Positions 10,126 through 18,525 of a DNA stretch of 24,642 bases are shown here, one piece after another. Where the stretch lies: positions 1-24,642 of the forward strand of contig JAADFS010000010.1 in NCBI GenBank assembly GCA_013152795.1. Direction: 5' to 3'. This DNA is from Deferribacteres bacterium. GTDB taxonomy: Bacteria; Nitrospirota; Thermodesulfovibrionia; UBA6902. The number at the start of each line of letters is the position of its first letter. Position 1 is the first letter of the stretch. The notes beneath the pieces were generated by a model, which had not been told where the DNA came from, ran no database searches, and was given only the letters and a program-made list of their open reading frames with translations. The translations under genes were made by a program, and so were the position numbers.

Positions 10126-11352
10126 TCATGACAACACAAGGCTTAAAGGCACGGCCCATAATCGCTCACCAATCCTGACGGTTTTGTTTCCGTTATAAGC
10201 CAGAATACCCGCTTTACAGTGCGGCGTCGTTGAGAGAAACGCATTGAGACCCGAGATATCCCTTTTCTCCCATCTTGATGCAGCCTTGACCTCTATGGCA
10301 ATACATTTGCTGCCTGCTTCCACTATGAAATCGACTTCATGCCGCCCCTGAATATTCCAGAAATAAAGCCTTGCCTCCGGCCAAGTGGAGTCGATTATTC
10401 CGGAGAGATTCTGTGCAATGTATGTCTCAAACAACGCTCCCCTGAGTGGTTCCCGTGTTGCAGGTTCAAGGTCTTTTACGCTGGCGAGGTAACATGCAAG
10501 TCCCGAGTCGCTCAAATAAACTTTCGGGGATTTGATGAGCCTGCTTGCGCGGTTCCGAAGGTATGGATTCAACCGGTATATAATAAAAGATGCCTCAAGC
10601 AGGGAGAGGTATCTGGATGTCGTTGCCGTATTCATTTTTGCATCCCTTCCAAGCTGACTCGGACTCAGCAACTGCCCGGTTCTCAGTGCTATTAAATGTA
10701 ACAGGTGGCGGAAAGATATAATGTTTGCTATTTGACTGAGTTCCCTTATATCCCTTTCAAGGTACGTCTGCTCATAGCCCTTAAACCAGAGGAAGGCGTT
10801 TTTTACATCGCCAAGACAGACGGTCGGCATACCACCCTGAAGAATTTCTTTTGGCTTTACAGGGGGCAGATATTGACCTTCCCTGATCTCCTGTTTCTCA
10901 AGAAATCTCTTTAAAAACGGCTTTCCGGAAATCCTGCCTGATAGTTCGCGGCGTGTAAAAGGATGCAGTGTCAAGTATATTGCACGACCTGCCAGACTCT
11001 CTGAAATTCCCTTGAGTATGGCGAAATTAGCCGAACCTGACAGCAGAAACTGTCCTTTCTTTCTCTTTCTGTCAACCCGTTTCTTGATTGCCGTAAGTAT
11101 CTCCGGGCATCTTTGAGCCTCGTCTATTGTAACGGGATGGTCGGGCTCGAGGAGTCCGTCGGGGTCTGTCTTTGCTGCCTCGAGATATTCAAAATCATCA
11201 AAGGTAATATACCGTCTCTTTCCAAGCTCACGCTGCATCTGCAGAAAAGTGCTTTTGCCTGTCTGTCTCATGCCGGTAATTACGACCACCGGCATCTCAT
11301 GCAATGCCTCTAAAACAATCTTTGAGATATCGCGCTGAACATATTTTGTCAT
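10126..11352 (-). CDS. AAA-family ATPase with DUF4143 and C-terminal nuclease-like domain
   Basis: The protein has 408 residues, the usual length for this family. It starts MTKYVQRDI, with Walker A GMRQTGKST at 27-35 and Walker B PVTIDEAQR at 73-81, then a sensor-like segment LLSGSANFAIL. The middle and C-terminal part is DUF4143: a helical domain, then HEVDFIVEAG...IAIEVKAAS, which has the D...ExK spacing of PD-(D/E)XK nuclease folds. These proteins are common accessory ATPases linked to mobile or defence regions; the cellular target is unknown. There is no Shine-Dalgarno: a TTGATA-N17-TATAAT promoter ends 10 bases before the ATG, so the mRNA should be leaderless or nearly so. A 13-base palindrome between the -35 and -10 may be an operator. 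No gene follows closely on the same strand; the next starts after 270 bases. Confidence 0.93.
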   Translation of the reverse strand: MTKYVQRDISKIVLEALHEMPVVVITGMRQTGKSTFLQMQRELGKRRYITFDDFEYLEAAKTDPDGLLEPDHPVTIDEAQRCPEILTAIKKRVDRKRKKGQFLLSGSANFAILKGISESLAGRAIYLTLHPFTRRELSGRISGKPFLKRFLEKQEIREGQYLPPVKPKEILQGGMPTVCLGDVKNAFLWFKGYEQTYLERDIRELSQIANIISFRHLLHLIALRTGQLLSPSQLGRDAKMNTATTSRYLSLLEASFIIYRLNPYLRNRASRLIKSPKVYLSDSGLACYLASVKDLEPATREPLRGALFETYIAQNLSGIIDSTWPEARLYFWNIQGRHEVDFIVEAGSKCIAIEVKAASRWEKRDISGLNAFLSTTPHCKAGILAYNGNKTVRIGERLWAVPLSLVLS

Positions 11353-11362
11353 AATATTACAT

Positions 11363-11391
11363 ATTATAATGGCATTATGACACTATATCAA
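11363..11391 (-). promoter_or_regulatory. Near-consensus sigma-70 promoter with internal palindrome, ATPase gene
   Basis: On the minus strand TTGATA (11386-11391) is followed by a 17-base spacer and TATAAT (11363-11368). The expected start of transcription is 2-5 bases before the ATG at 11352. The spacer and -10 contain the palindrome ATAATGGCATTAT (11366-11378), a good place for a repressor, possibly autoregulatory. Confidence 0.6.
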
Positions 11392-11546
11392 GCAACACCC
11401 CTGCAGACGTACAGTTATGCGATGAGCCTCGTCCACAATAACCGCGTCAAACCTGGGGTGGCAGGTACAGGTCCAGCAGCCCTTTCTTGCGCGGTCTCCT
11501 ACCGTCCGGGCCTGTCCCGGCATAATGAAATCGCCGTGTCTCTTTG
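11385..11546 (-). pseudogene. Remnant of a DEAD/DEAH-box helicase-like gene
   Basis: A short minus-strand frame without a good start and ending at a TAG near 11385 contains RFDAVIVDEAHR (coding bases 11419-11454), a textbook helicase motif II (Walker B). Nothing else of a helicase is present on either side: upstream it runs directly into the R end of repeat copy 1, downstream into the ATPase promoter. It is best explained as the surviving scrap of a helicase or DUF2075-like gene destroyed by rearrangement. The identification rests on this single motif. Confidence 0.4.
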
Positions 11547-11548
11547 TT

Positions 11549-11791
11549 AACCTTACAGTGGCATAAAAATATCGCCTGCGGGCAGGAGAGCCTGCCGGAA
11601 AAGCGTTATCTGCGATTCCTTCAGGGGTAACAGCTCAACCCCCTCCCCCTACCCCCCTCCCGCCAGGGGAGGGGGAACTTGTTTCATTCTGCACCCTGAC
11701 AACTGCACCCTGCACCCTATTCTGTTAAAATCCCATCGCCTTATAGCCGTTAAACCCGCAACTCCTCTGCCCGTTTATGCAACATTAAGGT
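11549..11791 (-). repeat. Structured interspersed repeat, copy 1 (G-rich core)
   Basis: Oriented L to R on the minus strand. The L tip (ACCTTAATGTTGCATAAACG, 11772-11791 reversed) overlaps the end of the regulator gene and gives its final CCT and TAA codons. The R tip AACCTTACAGTGGCATAAAA is at 11549-11568. The R arm contains a small hairpin GGCAGG-AGAG-CCTGCC (11581-11596). The L arm of this copy is more diverged than in the others. The core matches copy 3 nearly base for base: direct CAGGGTGCAG units and a G-rich hairpin. No coding capacity is seen. Confidence 0.9.
11639..11675 (-). other. G-quadruplex-prone core of repeat copy 1
   Basis: On the minus strand four runs of three or more G are separated by one to three bases (11639-11661), preceded by a complementary C-rich arm up to 11675, so the segment could form either a hairpin or a quadruplex. 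It lies on the strand transcribed by read-through from the upstream regulator gene. Confidence 0.6.
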
Positions 11792-14700
11792 ATAGACTTA
11801 TAGATTGCCTCGGTCTCGGGTGAGGGTTTTACCCCGAGGACGCGGGAAAGCGCGTTCAGGCAACTGTGATAGGTCTTTTTTACTTCACCGTAGTAGCCTA
11901 AGCCGGCGTAACACCTCATGAGTTGCTGGTACAGCTCCTCTGCAAGCGGATCAACCTCCAGGCCCCTCTTGTAGCATTCTATCGCCTTTTTAAATTCACC
12001 GTTCTGCCGGAGATATTCTCCTGTACTTGCAATATGCCGCAAAAACCTGCTTCTGAGACGCTCGCGCATGGAGAATGTCCAGTGGAGCTCTGCATCATCT
12101 CCGAGAAAATTGCCATTATACATGCCGAGGGCTTTCTCAAACAATTTAAACACCTTCCCCGGACTCTTCCTGTGCCTGACCATTGTCTCGGTCTCCGAAA
12201 GGATTCTTTCAAATGCCCATGCATCCACCCAGCAGTATGTATGGTCCAGGGTCACCTTGCCTTTACTGACACGGACTGCCGCCTCATTGCCGAGGATACC
12301 GCGCAGCCGCTGGATGGTGGTTGTAAAGGCGCTGACCGCGGCATCACCATATGTATCGGGCCAGAGGGCGTCGATGAGCCTGCCTGTGCCGACACCCCTG
12401 CCGCCGAATGCGATTAACGCCTTCAGCAGGGCCATGGGTTTCTGCCGGGCCTTCCTGGAGAAACGTACGGGCCTTCCGTCTACGAGCAGGCCGAAACGCC
12501 CGAGGGTATATATTTTCACGGGCCAGGGCCAATCCTCCACATCAAGGGGGGGACTGTCGGGGATGAGGTTGTGCCTCTTGATGAGGTCAATGACATACTC
12601 TTTCTCTATCCCCGCCTCCAGGGCGCTGACACACAATCGTGCCATCACATGCGGCCGCCAGAAGATAAAGTAAACAAGCCCGTGTTTTCTGCCCAGCGCC
12701 ATCGCCTGTCTGAGAAACCCGAGGGCGTTACGTTTCTTGCCCGCGGCAAGTGCAAAATATGCCTCGGACACCAGGCACATATACTCTATCATGAGGCTCT
12801 TCATGCCCCGCCCGATCCGGCAGGCCGAGGAGAGGTTTGCAGCCGCCTCGCGATGTTCGCCGCGCTCAAACAGCACCTGTGCCATTGCATAGCGGATCAC
12901 GGCCTCCATGAAGGGAAATCCTGCTGTGACTACGTGGTCAAGGGCTATGTTGATATGTTCAAAGGCATTCAGCAGGTCATTGCGCAGCAGGGCCTCCCAT
13001 GCCAGTAAATACCGGTAGTATGCTGTGTTCATGAGCTGTGAATCTCCGGCTTTCACCTCCGCCTCTTCAAACAGCTTCCTTGCACCATCCAGGTCGCCGG
13101 TGCCGAGGCAGCCGGCTGCTCCGTGCATCAGGAGCTGCAGCAACATCGTATCCACCCCGCTGCTCCGCACAACCTCCAGTCCCTCGGAAACCGTCTCAAG
13201 ACACAGGCCGTGCATGCCCTTGAGCGAGTAACACATTGCCTCGAAAGACTTCAGTGTTGTAAATGCCAGCGGGGAGACCTGCCTGTCCTGCGCCAGGCTC
13301 CTGAGCGGCGCGATTACCTCTTCCGCCTTTGAAAACCGGCCCGTCCACTGGTAATACAGTGATACATCCACCTCTGACAATATCCTGAGACTGGGGTCCT
13401 GAACCTCCCGGCAGGCTGCAAGAACGCGCTGCGCCCACTCTTCAATTTCAGGATGAGAGGGCTGTCTCAGCAGCAGGGATATAAACATGCTGGATATCGC
13501 GCGGCTTTTTATCTCCATGGAGGGGAAGCGGTGGCCGGAGCGGAACAGCCCTTCAAGCACGGTTATCCATTTATCAAGCAATTTAAAATCCGCCTGTTCG
13601 TATAAAATCGCATCAACCGCCCCGCAGCAGGACATAAACATTCCGCTGGCGTCCCCCTGTGCCGTAAATTGCGTGTAGGCCTGTTCAAACCAGGTGCGGC
13701 TCACCGGCGGATCAAAAGGCAACTCGCATATGGCAAGCCAGAAAAGGAGCCACGGGGCATTGTCGAGAAATCCTTCAGGAAGGCTCCTGATCCACTGCCC
13801 GAGCATCTGATTTCTGCCCTGTGCAACGAGTCTCTCGGCATGCTTCATGATCAGGTTTGCAAGCCCCTCTCCGTCCCGTGAAATTATGTAGAGATTGGCG
13901 GCTTCCTCCGTCTCTCCGGCCTGCTCCAGCAGCAGAGCGGCCTTCTGCCTCAGAGTGCGGAGTTCTTTGCCGGGATATGTCCTGTGCGCGCATGAAAGCA
14001 GGAATTCCCTGAAAAGCGGATGATACTGATACTTGCCCTCCGCTCCCCGCCGCCTGGCAATAAAATAGTTTCTCTGATACAGGGCCATGAGTATCCCGGC
14101 GGAACGCTCCAGTCCCGTGAGTTTCATGGTCATGTCAGGGGTCATCACAGGCAGAACGGATGTCTTCAGGAGGAACTCCCTGCTTTCCGCATCGGCATCA
14201 TCAAATATCTCATTGGCGAAATAGTCAAATACTTCATCATGGGAGGCGCTTTCAGGGTATTGATCTTCCCTCTCGCCTGTATCTCCCATCTCCAGCATAA
14301 GCACAAGCCCGGCCACCCACCCGGATGACCTGCGGTGGAGAATCTCGGCCGTTTCCTTTGGGACATCTCTCCTGATACGAATAATGCTCTCTGCTTCATC
14401 AAGGGTAAGCTGCAGGTCTTCCCATGTAACGAGCGAAACCATTCCATTGACCCTGAGGCGTACAAGCTCCTTGGGCATGCTGTCACGGCTGATAATCACG
14501 ACATTGACCCCTTCGGGAATACATGAGAGACCCTCTCTCATAACCACGTGCAGTAATGACCGGCGATTCGCCTCATGATAGTTGTCAAGGACTATCACAA
14601 ACGGCGGCCCAAGCCTGCTGAAAAGCTCCCCGAAATACCGCCTTGTAAAGGCATGGATGGATTTCTGGTATTCCGGGGTCAGAACCGGCAGGGGCTGCCG

Positions 14701-14979
14701 CCTGCGGGGGCGGGCTTTCTTTGCCGCCAGGCCCATGTAATAAAAGAATGTGGCCGGGTCGGAATCATGTTCATCAACCTGATACCACAGGCATGGAAGT
14801 TTCCTGGAATCTATATAACTGTTAAGAAGCGTGGTCTTCCCCGAACCCGGAGGGCCTGTTACCCAGATGACGGGCCTGTTGCGCCTGCCGTCAAGCAGGT
14901 GGAACAACCTCTCGCGGTTCAGTACTTCTGCATAAACGGGGCGGGTTATCTTTGCCGGATATACTGATTTGCCCTTCAT
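11785..14979 (-). CDS. MalT-like STAND ATPase with TPRs and C-terminal BTAD transcriptional activator domain
   Basis: This 1064-residue regulator has Walker A GPPGSGKTT at 42-50 and Walker B FVIVLDNYHEA near 127-137, a winged-helix/arm region to about 340, and a long helical TPR-like section to about 820. The C-terminal part is an OmpR-type winged helix (VKIYTLGRFGLLVDG to about 905) followed by a bacterial transcriptional activator domain with TPR-like helices (EELYQQLMRCYAGLG near the end). This LuxR/MalT-type core combined with a SARP/BTAD output is known from the family; it would bind DNA after sensing an unknown inducer. It is transcribed divergently from the kinase/nucleotidylyltransferase gene, a possible target. 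The start has a weak GGAAG site and a strong hairpin at 14989-15009 just upstream. The last Pro and the stop codon come from the L tip of repeat copy 1. Confidence 0.92.
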   Translation of the reverse strand: MKGKSVYPAKITRPVYAEVLNRERLFHLLDGRRNRPVIWVTGPPGSGKTTLLNSYIDSRKLPCLWYQVDEHDSDPATFFYYMGLAAKKARPRRRQPLPVLTPEYQKSIHAFTRRYFGELFSRLGPPFVIVLDNYHEANRRSLLHVVMREGLSCIPEGVNVVIISRDSMPKELVRLRVNGMVSLVTWEDLQLTLDEAESIIRIRRDVPKETAEILHRRSSGWVAGLVLMLEMGDTGEREDQYPESASHDEVFDYFANEIFDDADAESREFLLKTSVLPVMTPDMTMKLTGLERSAGILMALYQRNYFIARRRGAEGKYQYHPLFREFLLSCAHRTYPGKELRTLRQKAALLLEQAGETEEAANLYIISRDGEGLANLIMKHAERLVAQGRNQMLGQWIRSLPEGFLDNAPWLLFWLAICELPFDPPVSRTWFEQAYTQFTAQGDASGMFMSCCGAVDAILYEQADFKLLDKWITVLEGLFRSGHRFPSMEIKSRAISSMFISLLLRQPSHPEIEEWAQRVLAACREVQDPSLRILSEVDVSLYYQWTGRFSKAEEVIAPLRSLAQDRQVSPLAFTTLKSFEAMCYSLKGMHGLCLETVSEGLEVVRSSGVDTMLLQLLMHGAAGCLGTGDLDGARKLFEEAEVKAGDSQLMNTAYYRYLLAWEALLRNDLLNAFEHINIALDHVVTAGFPFMEAVIRYAMAQVLFERGEHREAAANLSSACRIGRGMKSLMIEYMCLVSEAYFALAAGKKRNALGFLRQAMALGRKHGLVYFIFWRPHVMARLCVSALEAGIEKEYVIDLIKRHNLIPDSPPLDVEDWPWPVKIYTLGRFGLLVDGRPVRFSRKARQKPMALLKALIAFGGRGVGTGRLIDALWPDTYGDAAVSAFTTTIQRLRGILGNEAAVRVSKGKVTLDHTYCWVDAWAFERILSETETMVRHRKSPGKVFKLFEKALGMYNGNFLGDDAELHWTFSMRERLRSRFLRHIASTGEYLRQNGEFKKAIECYKRGLEVDPLAEELYQQLMRCYAGLGYYGEVKKTYHSCLNALSRVLGVKPSPETEAIYKSIP

Positions 14980-14988
14980 GGTCTTCCG

Positions 14989-15009
14989 CTCCCGCAGGCA
15001 ATGCGGGAG
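14989..15009 (-). promoter_or_regulatory. Hairpin immediately upstream of the regulator ribosome-binding site
   Basis: CTCCCGCA and TGCGGGAG form a perfect 8-bp stem with a 5-base loop, ending 9 bases before the ATG of the BTAD regulator and next to its weak GGAAG site. It could be an mRNA hairpin that modulates translation, or a DNA operator. There is no U-run, so it is not a terminator. Confidence 0.45.
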
Positions 15010-15024
15010 TCTTCTCCTGAGAGT

Positions 15025-15055
15025 TTGTGCAACATTAAGTTTTATGCAACATTAA
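15025..15055. repeat. Two tandem L-tip remnants of the interspersed repeat
   Basis: TTGTGCAACATTAAG (15025-15039) and TTTATGCAACATTAA (15041-15055) repeat the L tip of the element, in the same orientation as the L tip of copy 2, and stand head-to-tail against the R end of copy 2. They look like what is left of two further copies after deletion or excision. Confidence 0.75.
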
Positions 15056-15262
15056 CCTTACAGTGGCATAAAATACAGCCAGCGGGGCAGAGGAGTCTGC
15101 CGGGAAAGCTTTATCTGCGATTCCTTTTCCGCACGGCATATTGACATCTTTGGGAATTTCACTTTCCGTTATTTCCTGCAACAAGGACTTATTTCCAATA
15201 TCCCATCGCTTTATAAAGGTTTTCCGGCAGACTCCTCTGCCCGTTTATGCAACATTAAGGTT
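15054..15262 (-). repeat. Structured interspersed repeat, copy 2 (type B core)
   Basis: R tip AACCTTACAGTGGCATAAA starts at 15054; L tip TTTATGCAACATTAAGG ends near 15261. Both inner arms carry the same hairpin GGCAGA-GGAG-TCTGCC (15086-15101 and, reversed, 15226-15241) and continue as matching AAAgCTTTATctGCGAT / AAAcCTTTATaaaGCGAT. The core (TATTGGAAATAAGTC, then GCAGGAAATAACGGAAA when read from L) is shared with copy 4, not with 1 and 3. The outer bases read TTAACC...GGTTAA. This is the shortest copy and the only one placed between two divergent genes. Confidence 0.9.
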
Positions 15263-15291
15263 AACAATATGTTAAAATACCGAATCCGCCT

Positions 15292-18200
15292 ATGTCCAAC
15301 GTGCTTGTCGAAACAATAATAAGCGAAGATGAAACCCTCCGCCATCGCTCCATTGACTCTCTCCTGCAGGACAAAGACGGGGAGCAACTGCTGAGGCTCG
15401 CCGCGGAACTGGAGGCATTCCGCGTATCCTCGTCCAACCTCTATCATAAAGTCAGGGCGTCCCTGTTTCTGTTTGCAATCTACAGGTTTTATCTGATGAA
15501 AGACAGGGAGACCGCCGGGCAGGGTAAGATCCCCTTTGACGGGGTGAAGGCCGCCTTTGAGAGGGATTTCGAGAAATCCATCGCCGTTTATTCAAGAGAG
15601 ATCAATGACAGCGGCCGCCGCAACCGGGCCGTGTTCAGCGCGATTGCGGATGCGTACTATAAACTCTCTTTCAAATATCTACTCGACCAGGTGAAGCTGT
15701 CGATAAGCCGGCGCAGGGAGAACCATCACCTGTATAACATCGACAGCCTGGATGAATATCCGTTCTCAGTGCCTGCCGTGATGACGGCTCCCGATCCTGT
15801 AACCGGCCTGTATCCGGTCGGAATGGATGCATCACCCGTGAGGCTTGACCCGTCACACAGCGGGTGGTCGGATATATTTTTCCTCGGTATGGATTTCCCG
15901 GAAGGCGCCAGGGTCGTCAATCTGTCGGTTGACCTGAGAATCCACGGCGGCAATGAGCCGCTGAGGCCGCCGTGTGAATGCTGGTGCCGTTTTATCAGGG
16001 AGCCGGTCATACATCTGGTCTCCACGGACCTGAGGGCCTCCAAAAAGATACATACCCTGCAGGAGCTGTTTAATTTCGGTAATGACTATCTCTCCCTGCT
16101 CAAGGCCGGGGTGGTGGCCTCCGGGATCATACCTCCCTGCTTTGAGAACAGGGATATACGCTTGCAGGATATTTTAAGAAAACTGACCGGCACAACAGGA
16201 GGGATTCAGATAGTCACGAGGGTAAACAACATCCCCAAGGGCTCCAGGCTTGCGGTAAGCACAACCCTGCTGGCGGCCATCATAACACAGTTGATGAGAT
16301 TCAGCGGCCAGATAAGCAACCTGACCGGCCCCCTTCAGGAAGAGGAGAGGCGCATTGTGGCCTCAAGGGCGATCCTCGGTGAATGGCTCGGGGGCTCGGG
16401 CGGTGGATGGCAGGATTCCGGCGGGCTCTGGCCCGGCATAAAGGTGATCACGGGCATGTCCGCTGCTGAAGGGGATCCCGAGTTCGGTGTAAGCAGGGGC
16501 TGCCTGCTGCCCCGCCATCATGTCTTCACCGAAGAAGATATCCCCCCGGCGGTGGAAAGGAAGATAGTCGATTCCATGGTGCTCGTGCACGGTGGAATAT
16601 CACAGGATGTGGGTCCCATACTTGAAATGGTCACGGAAAAGTATCTCCTGAAATACGAAAGGCAGTGGCAGGCCAGGTTAAAGGGCATCAGCCTGTTCGA
16701 TAAGATAGTCGATGCACTGAAGGCGGGGGACATGAGGGAACTCGGCAGGCTCACGACAGAGGACTGGGAAGAGGCGATACAGCCGGTCATCCCCTGGGTG
16801 AACAATGCATTCACCGAGGACCTGATAAACAGACTCAGGCATGAATTCAGGGAAGATTACCTCGGGTTTCTGATGCTCGGCGGAATGTCCGGAGGAGGCA
16901 TGGCGTTTATAGTCAACCCCGGCATGCGTGATGTGTTCAAGAAAAGGGCCGGTGAGATAATGAATGATCTGAAGGCGGTATACAGCTCCTCATATCCCTT
17001 TATTATTGATCCGGTTGTGTATGACTTTGCGATTAATCACGAGGGTATCACGGCGAGGCTCTTTACCGGAAGCCTTGCAAAGATGCCTGATATGCCCCCA
17101 TCACCTGCCGGCGGGGTCAATTTAAACACGGCGGAAGGCGCGGGCGAGGATGAAATCAGGGAAAAGTACGGCTTTGACTCCGCTTCGCATGAGCACATGA
17201 AGGCCATGCTTAAAAGGGGAGAGATAGGGCTTGCAAAAAACCGCCTGCCGCGCAGCAAGGTGATAGAGGATGTCGGGTATGAGGAGATACTGCATTTTGA
17301 AGAAGACGAAGGCACACTATCATCCGATGTGCCTTCCGGCTTGCGGCGGTTTCATGATGCGGGCATGGAGGCGTTAAGGAGACGCGAGGCGGCGGTGGTC
17401 ACGTTTGCAGGGGGCATGGGAAGCCGGTGGAGCGGCGGGGCCGCTGTGGTCAAGCCGGTCAATCCCTTTGTGAAAATGGACGGAAGGTACAGGACGTTTA
17501 TTGAAATACACCTTGCCAAGAGCAACCGGACAGGGAGGTTGTCGGGCCATGAGGTACAGCACGTGTTCACCACAAGTTACCTGACCCACGACGCGATTGC
17601 CCGATACCTCCGGAACTTTTCCTACTTCGGATGTGCCGGCCGTATCTATCTGTCGCCATCGAGGACCATCGGCCACAGGGTCTATCCGATGGAGAGGGAC
17701 CTGAGGTTTTACTGGGAGGAACAGCTCCGCCAGAGGCTGGATGACAACGCACAGAAGGTCATGGATGATACGCATGCCGCGCTGATTGAGTGGGCGAAAC
17801 ACAGGGGAGAGGGTGAAGACTACAGCGAGAACAAACCCATACTCAGGTTTAATCCCCCGGGACACTGGTACGAAATTCCGAACATGCTGAAAAACGGCGT
17901 CCTCGCGCGCATGATAAGGGACAATCCCCGCCTGAAATATCTCCTCTGCCATAATATCGATACCCTGGGGGCGTATATTGAGCCTGTCCTGCTGGGCATG
18001 CATATTGCGGCTGAGTCGTGTATCACATTCGAGGTAACTCCGAGACGCATTGAAGACACGGGCGGAGGTCTCGCCAGGGTGGACGGGCATATCCGGCTCG
18101 TGGAGGGAATGGCCCTGCCGCGTGAGGAAGACGAATTTGAATTAAGTTATTATAATACACTTACAAACTGGATAAGTGTCGACTCCCTGCTGGAGTTCTT

Positions 18201-18525
18201 CGGCATTGACAGGGATACGCTCCTGCACGGCAACGGGCAGGATAGGATACTCGATGCGATCCGGCGGGTTGAGAGAAGGATCCCCACGTATGTGACCATC
18301 AAGGATGTGAAATATGTGTGGGGAAGCGGCCAGGAGGATGTATATCCCGTTGCGCAGTTTGAGAAGCTGTGGGGTGACATGAGCGGTCTGAAGGACCTGA
18401 AGGCCGCTTACGTGGCGGTCTCAAGGTACAGGGGGATGCAGTTGAAAGAGCCCTCGCTGCTTGATATGTGGGCAAACGACGGGTCCTTTGAATATGTGAA
18501 GAACAGGGTGAGTTTTGAGCCTTGA
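15292..18525 (+). CDS. Fused GHMP-kinase-like / UDPGP-type sugar-1-phosphate nucleotidylyltransferase
   Basis: The protein has 1077 residues. About 1-140 is helical and unrecognised. Residues about 180-620 look like a GHMP kinase of the fucokinase type: PKGSRLAVSTT near 314 in place of the PxGSGLGTSS loop, GGSGGGWQD near 366, and GGMSGGGMAFIVNP near 529 for the third motif. Residues about 690-1077 look like a UDPGP family pyrophosphorylase: FAGGMGSRWSGG near 703, KPVNPF, and CHNIDTLGAYIEP near 886. If both are active the enzyme would phosphorylate a sugar at C1 and then attach UMP or another NMP, giving an NDP-sugar in the cytoplasm. The order is opposite to the bacterial fucose enzyme FKP. 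The first kinase loop lacks two expected glycines. No Shine-Dalgarno precedes the ATG; a TAAAAT at 15273-15278 would give a very short leader. The final Pro and TGA come from the L tip of repeat copy 3. Confidence 0.8.
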   Translation: MSNVLVETIISEDETLRHRSIDSLLQDKDGEQLLRLAAELEAFRVSSSNLYHKVRASLFLFAIYRFYLMKDRETAGQGKIPFDGVKAAFERDFEKSIAVYSREINDSGRRNRAVFSAIADAYYKLSFKYLLDQVKLSISRRRENHHLYNIDSLDEYPFSVPAVMTAPDPVTGLYPVGMDASPVRLDPSHSGWSDIFFLGMDFPEGARVVNLSVDLRIHGGNEPLRPPCECWCRFIREPVIHLVSTDLRASKKIHTLQELFNFGNDYLSLLKAGVVASGIIPPCFENRDIRLQDILRKLTGTTGGIQIVTRVNNIPKGSRLAVSTTLLAAIITQLMRFSGQISNLTGPLQEEERRIVASRAILGEWLGGSGGGWQDSGGLWPGIKVITGMSAAEGDPEFGVSRGCLLPRHHVFTEEDIPPAVERKIVDSMVLVHGGISQDVGPILEMVTEKYLLKYERQWQARLKGISLFDKIVDALKAGDMRELGRLTTEDWEEAIQPVIPWVNNAFTEDLINRLRHEFREDYLGFLMLGGMSGGGMAFIVNPGMRDVFKKRAGEIMNDLKAVYSSSYPFIIDPVVYDFAINHEGITARLFTGSLAKMPDMPPSPAGGVNLNTAEGAGEDEIREKYGFDSASHEHMKAMLKRGEIGLAKNRLPRSKVIEDVGYEEILHFEEDEGTLSSDVPSGLRRFHDAGMEALRRREAAVVTFAGGMGSRWSGGAAVVKPVNPFVKMDGRYRTFIEIHLAKSNRTGRLSGHEVQHVFTTSYLTHDAIARYLRNFSYFGCAGRIYLSPSRTIGHRVYPMERDLRFYWEEQLRQRLDDNAQKVMDDTHAALIEWAKHRGEGEDYSENKPILRFNPPGHWYEIPNMLKNGVLARMIRDNPRLKYLLCHNIDTLGAYIEPVLLGMHIAAESCITFEVTPRRIEDTGGGLARVDGHIRLVEGMALPREEDEFELSYYNTLTNWISVDSLLEFFGIDRDTLLHGNGQDRILDAIRRVERRIPTYVTIKDVKYVWGSGQEDVYPVAQFEKLWGDMSGLKDLKAAYVAVSRYRGMQLKEPSLLDMWANDGSFEYVKNRVSFEP

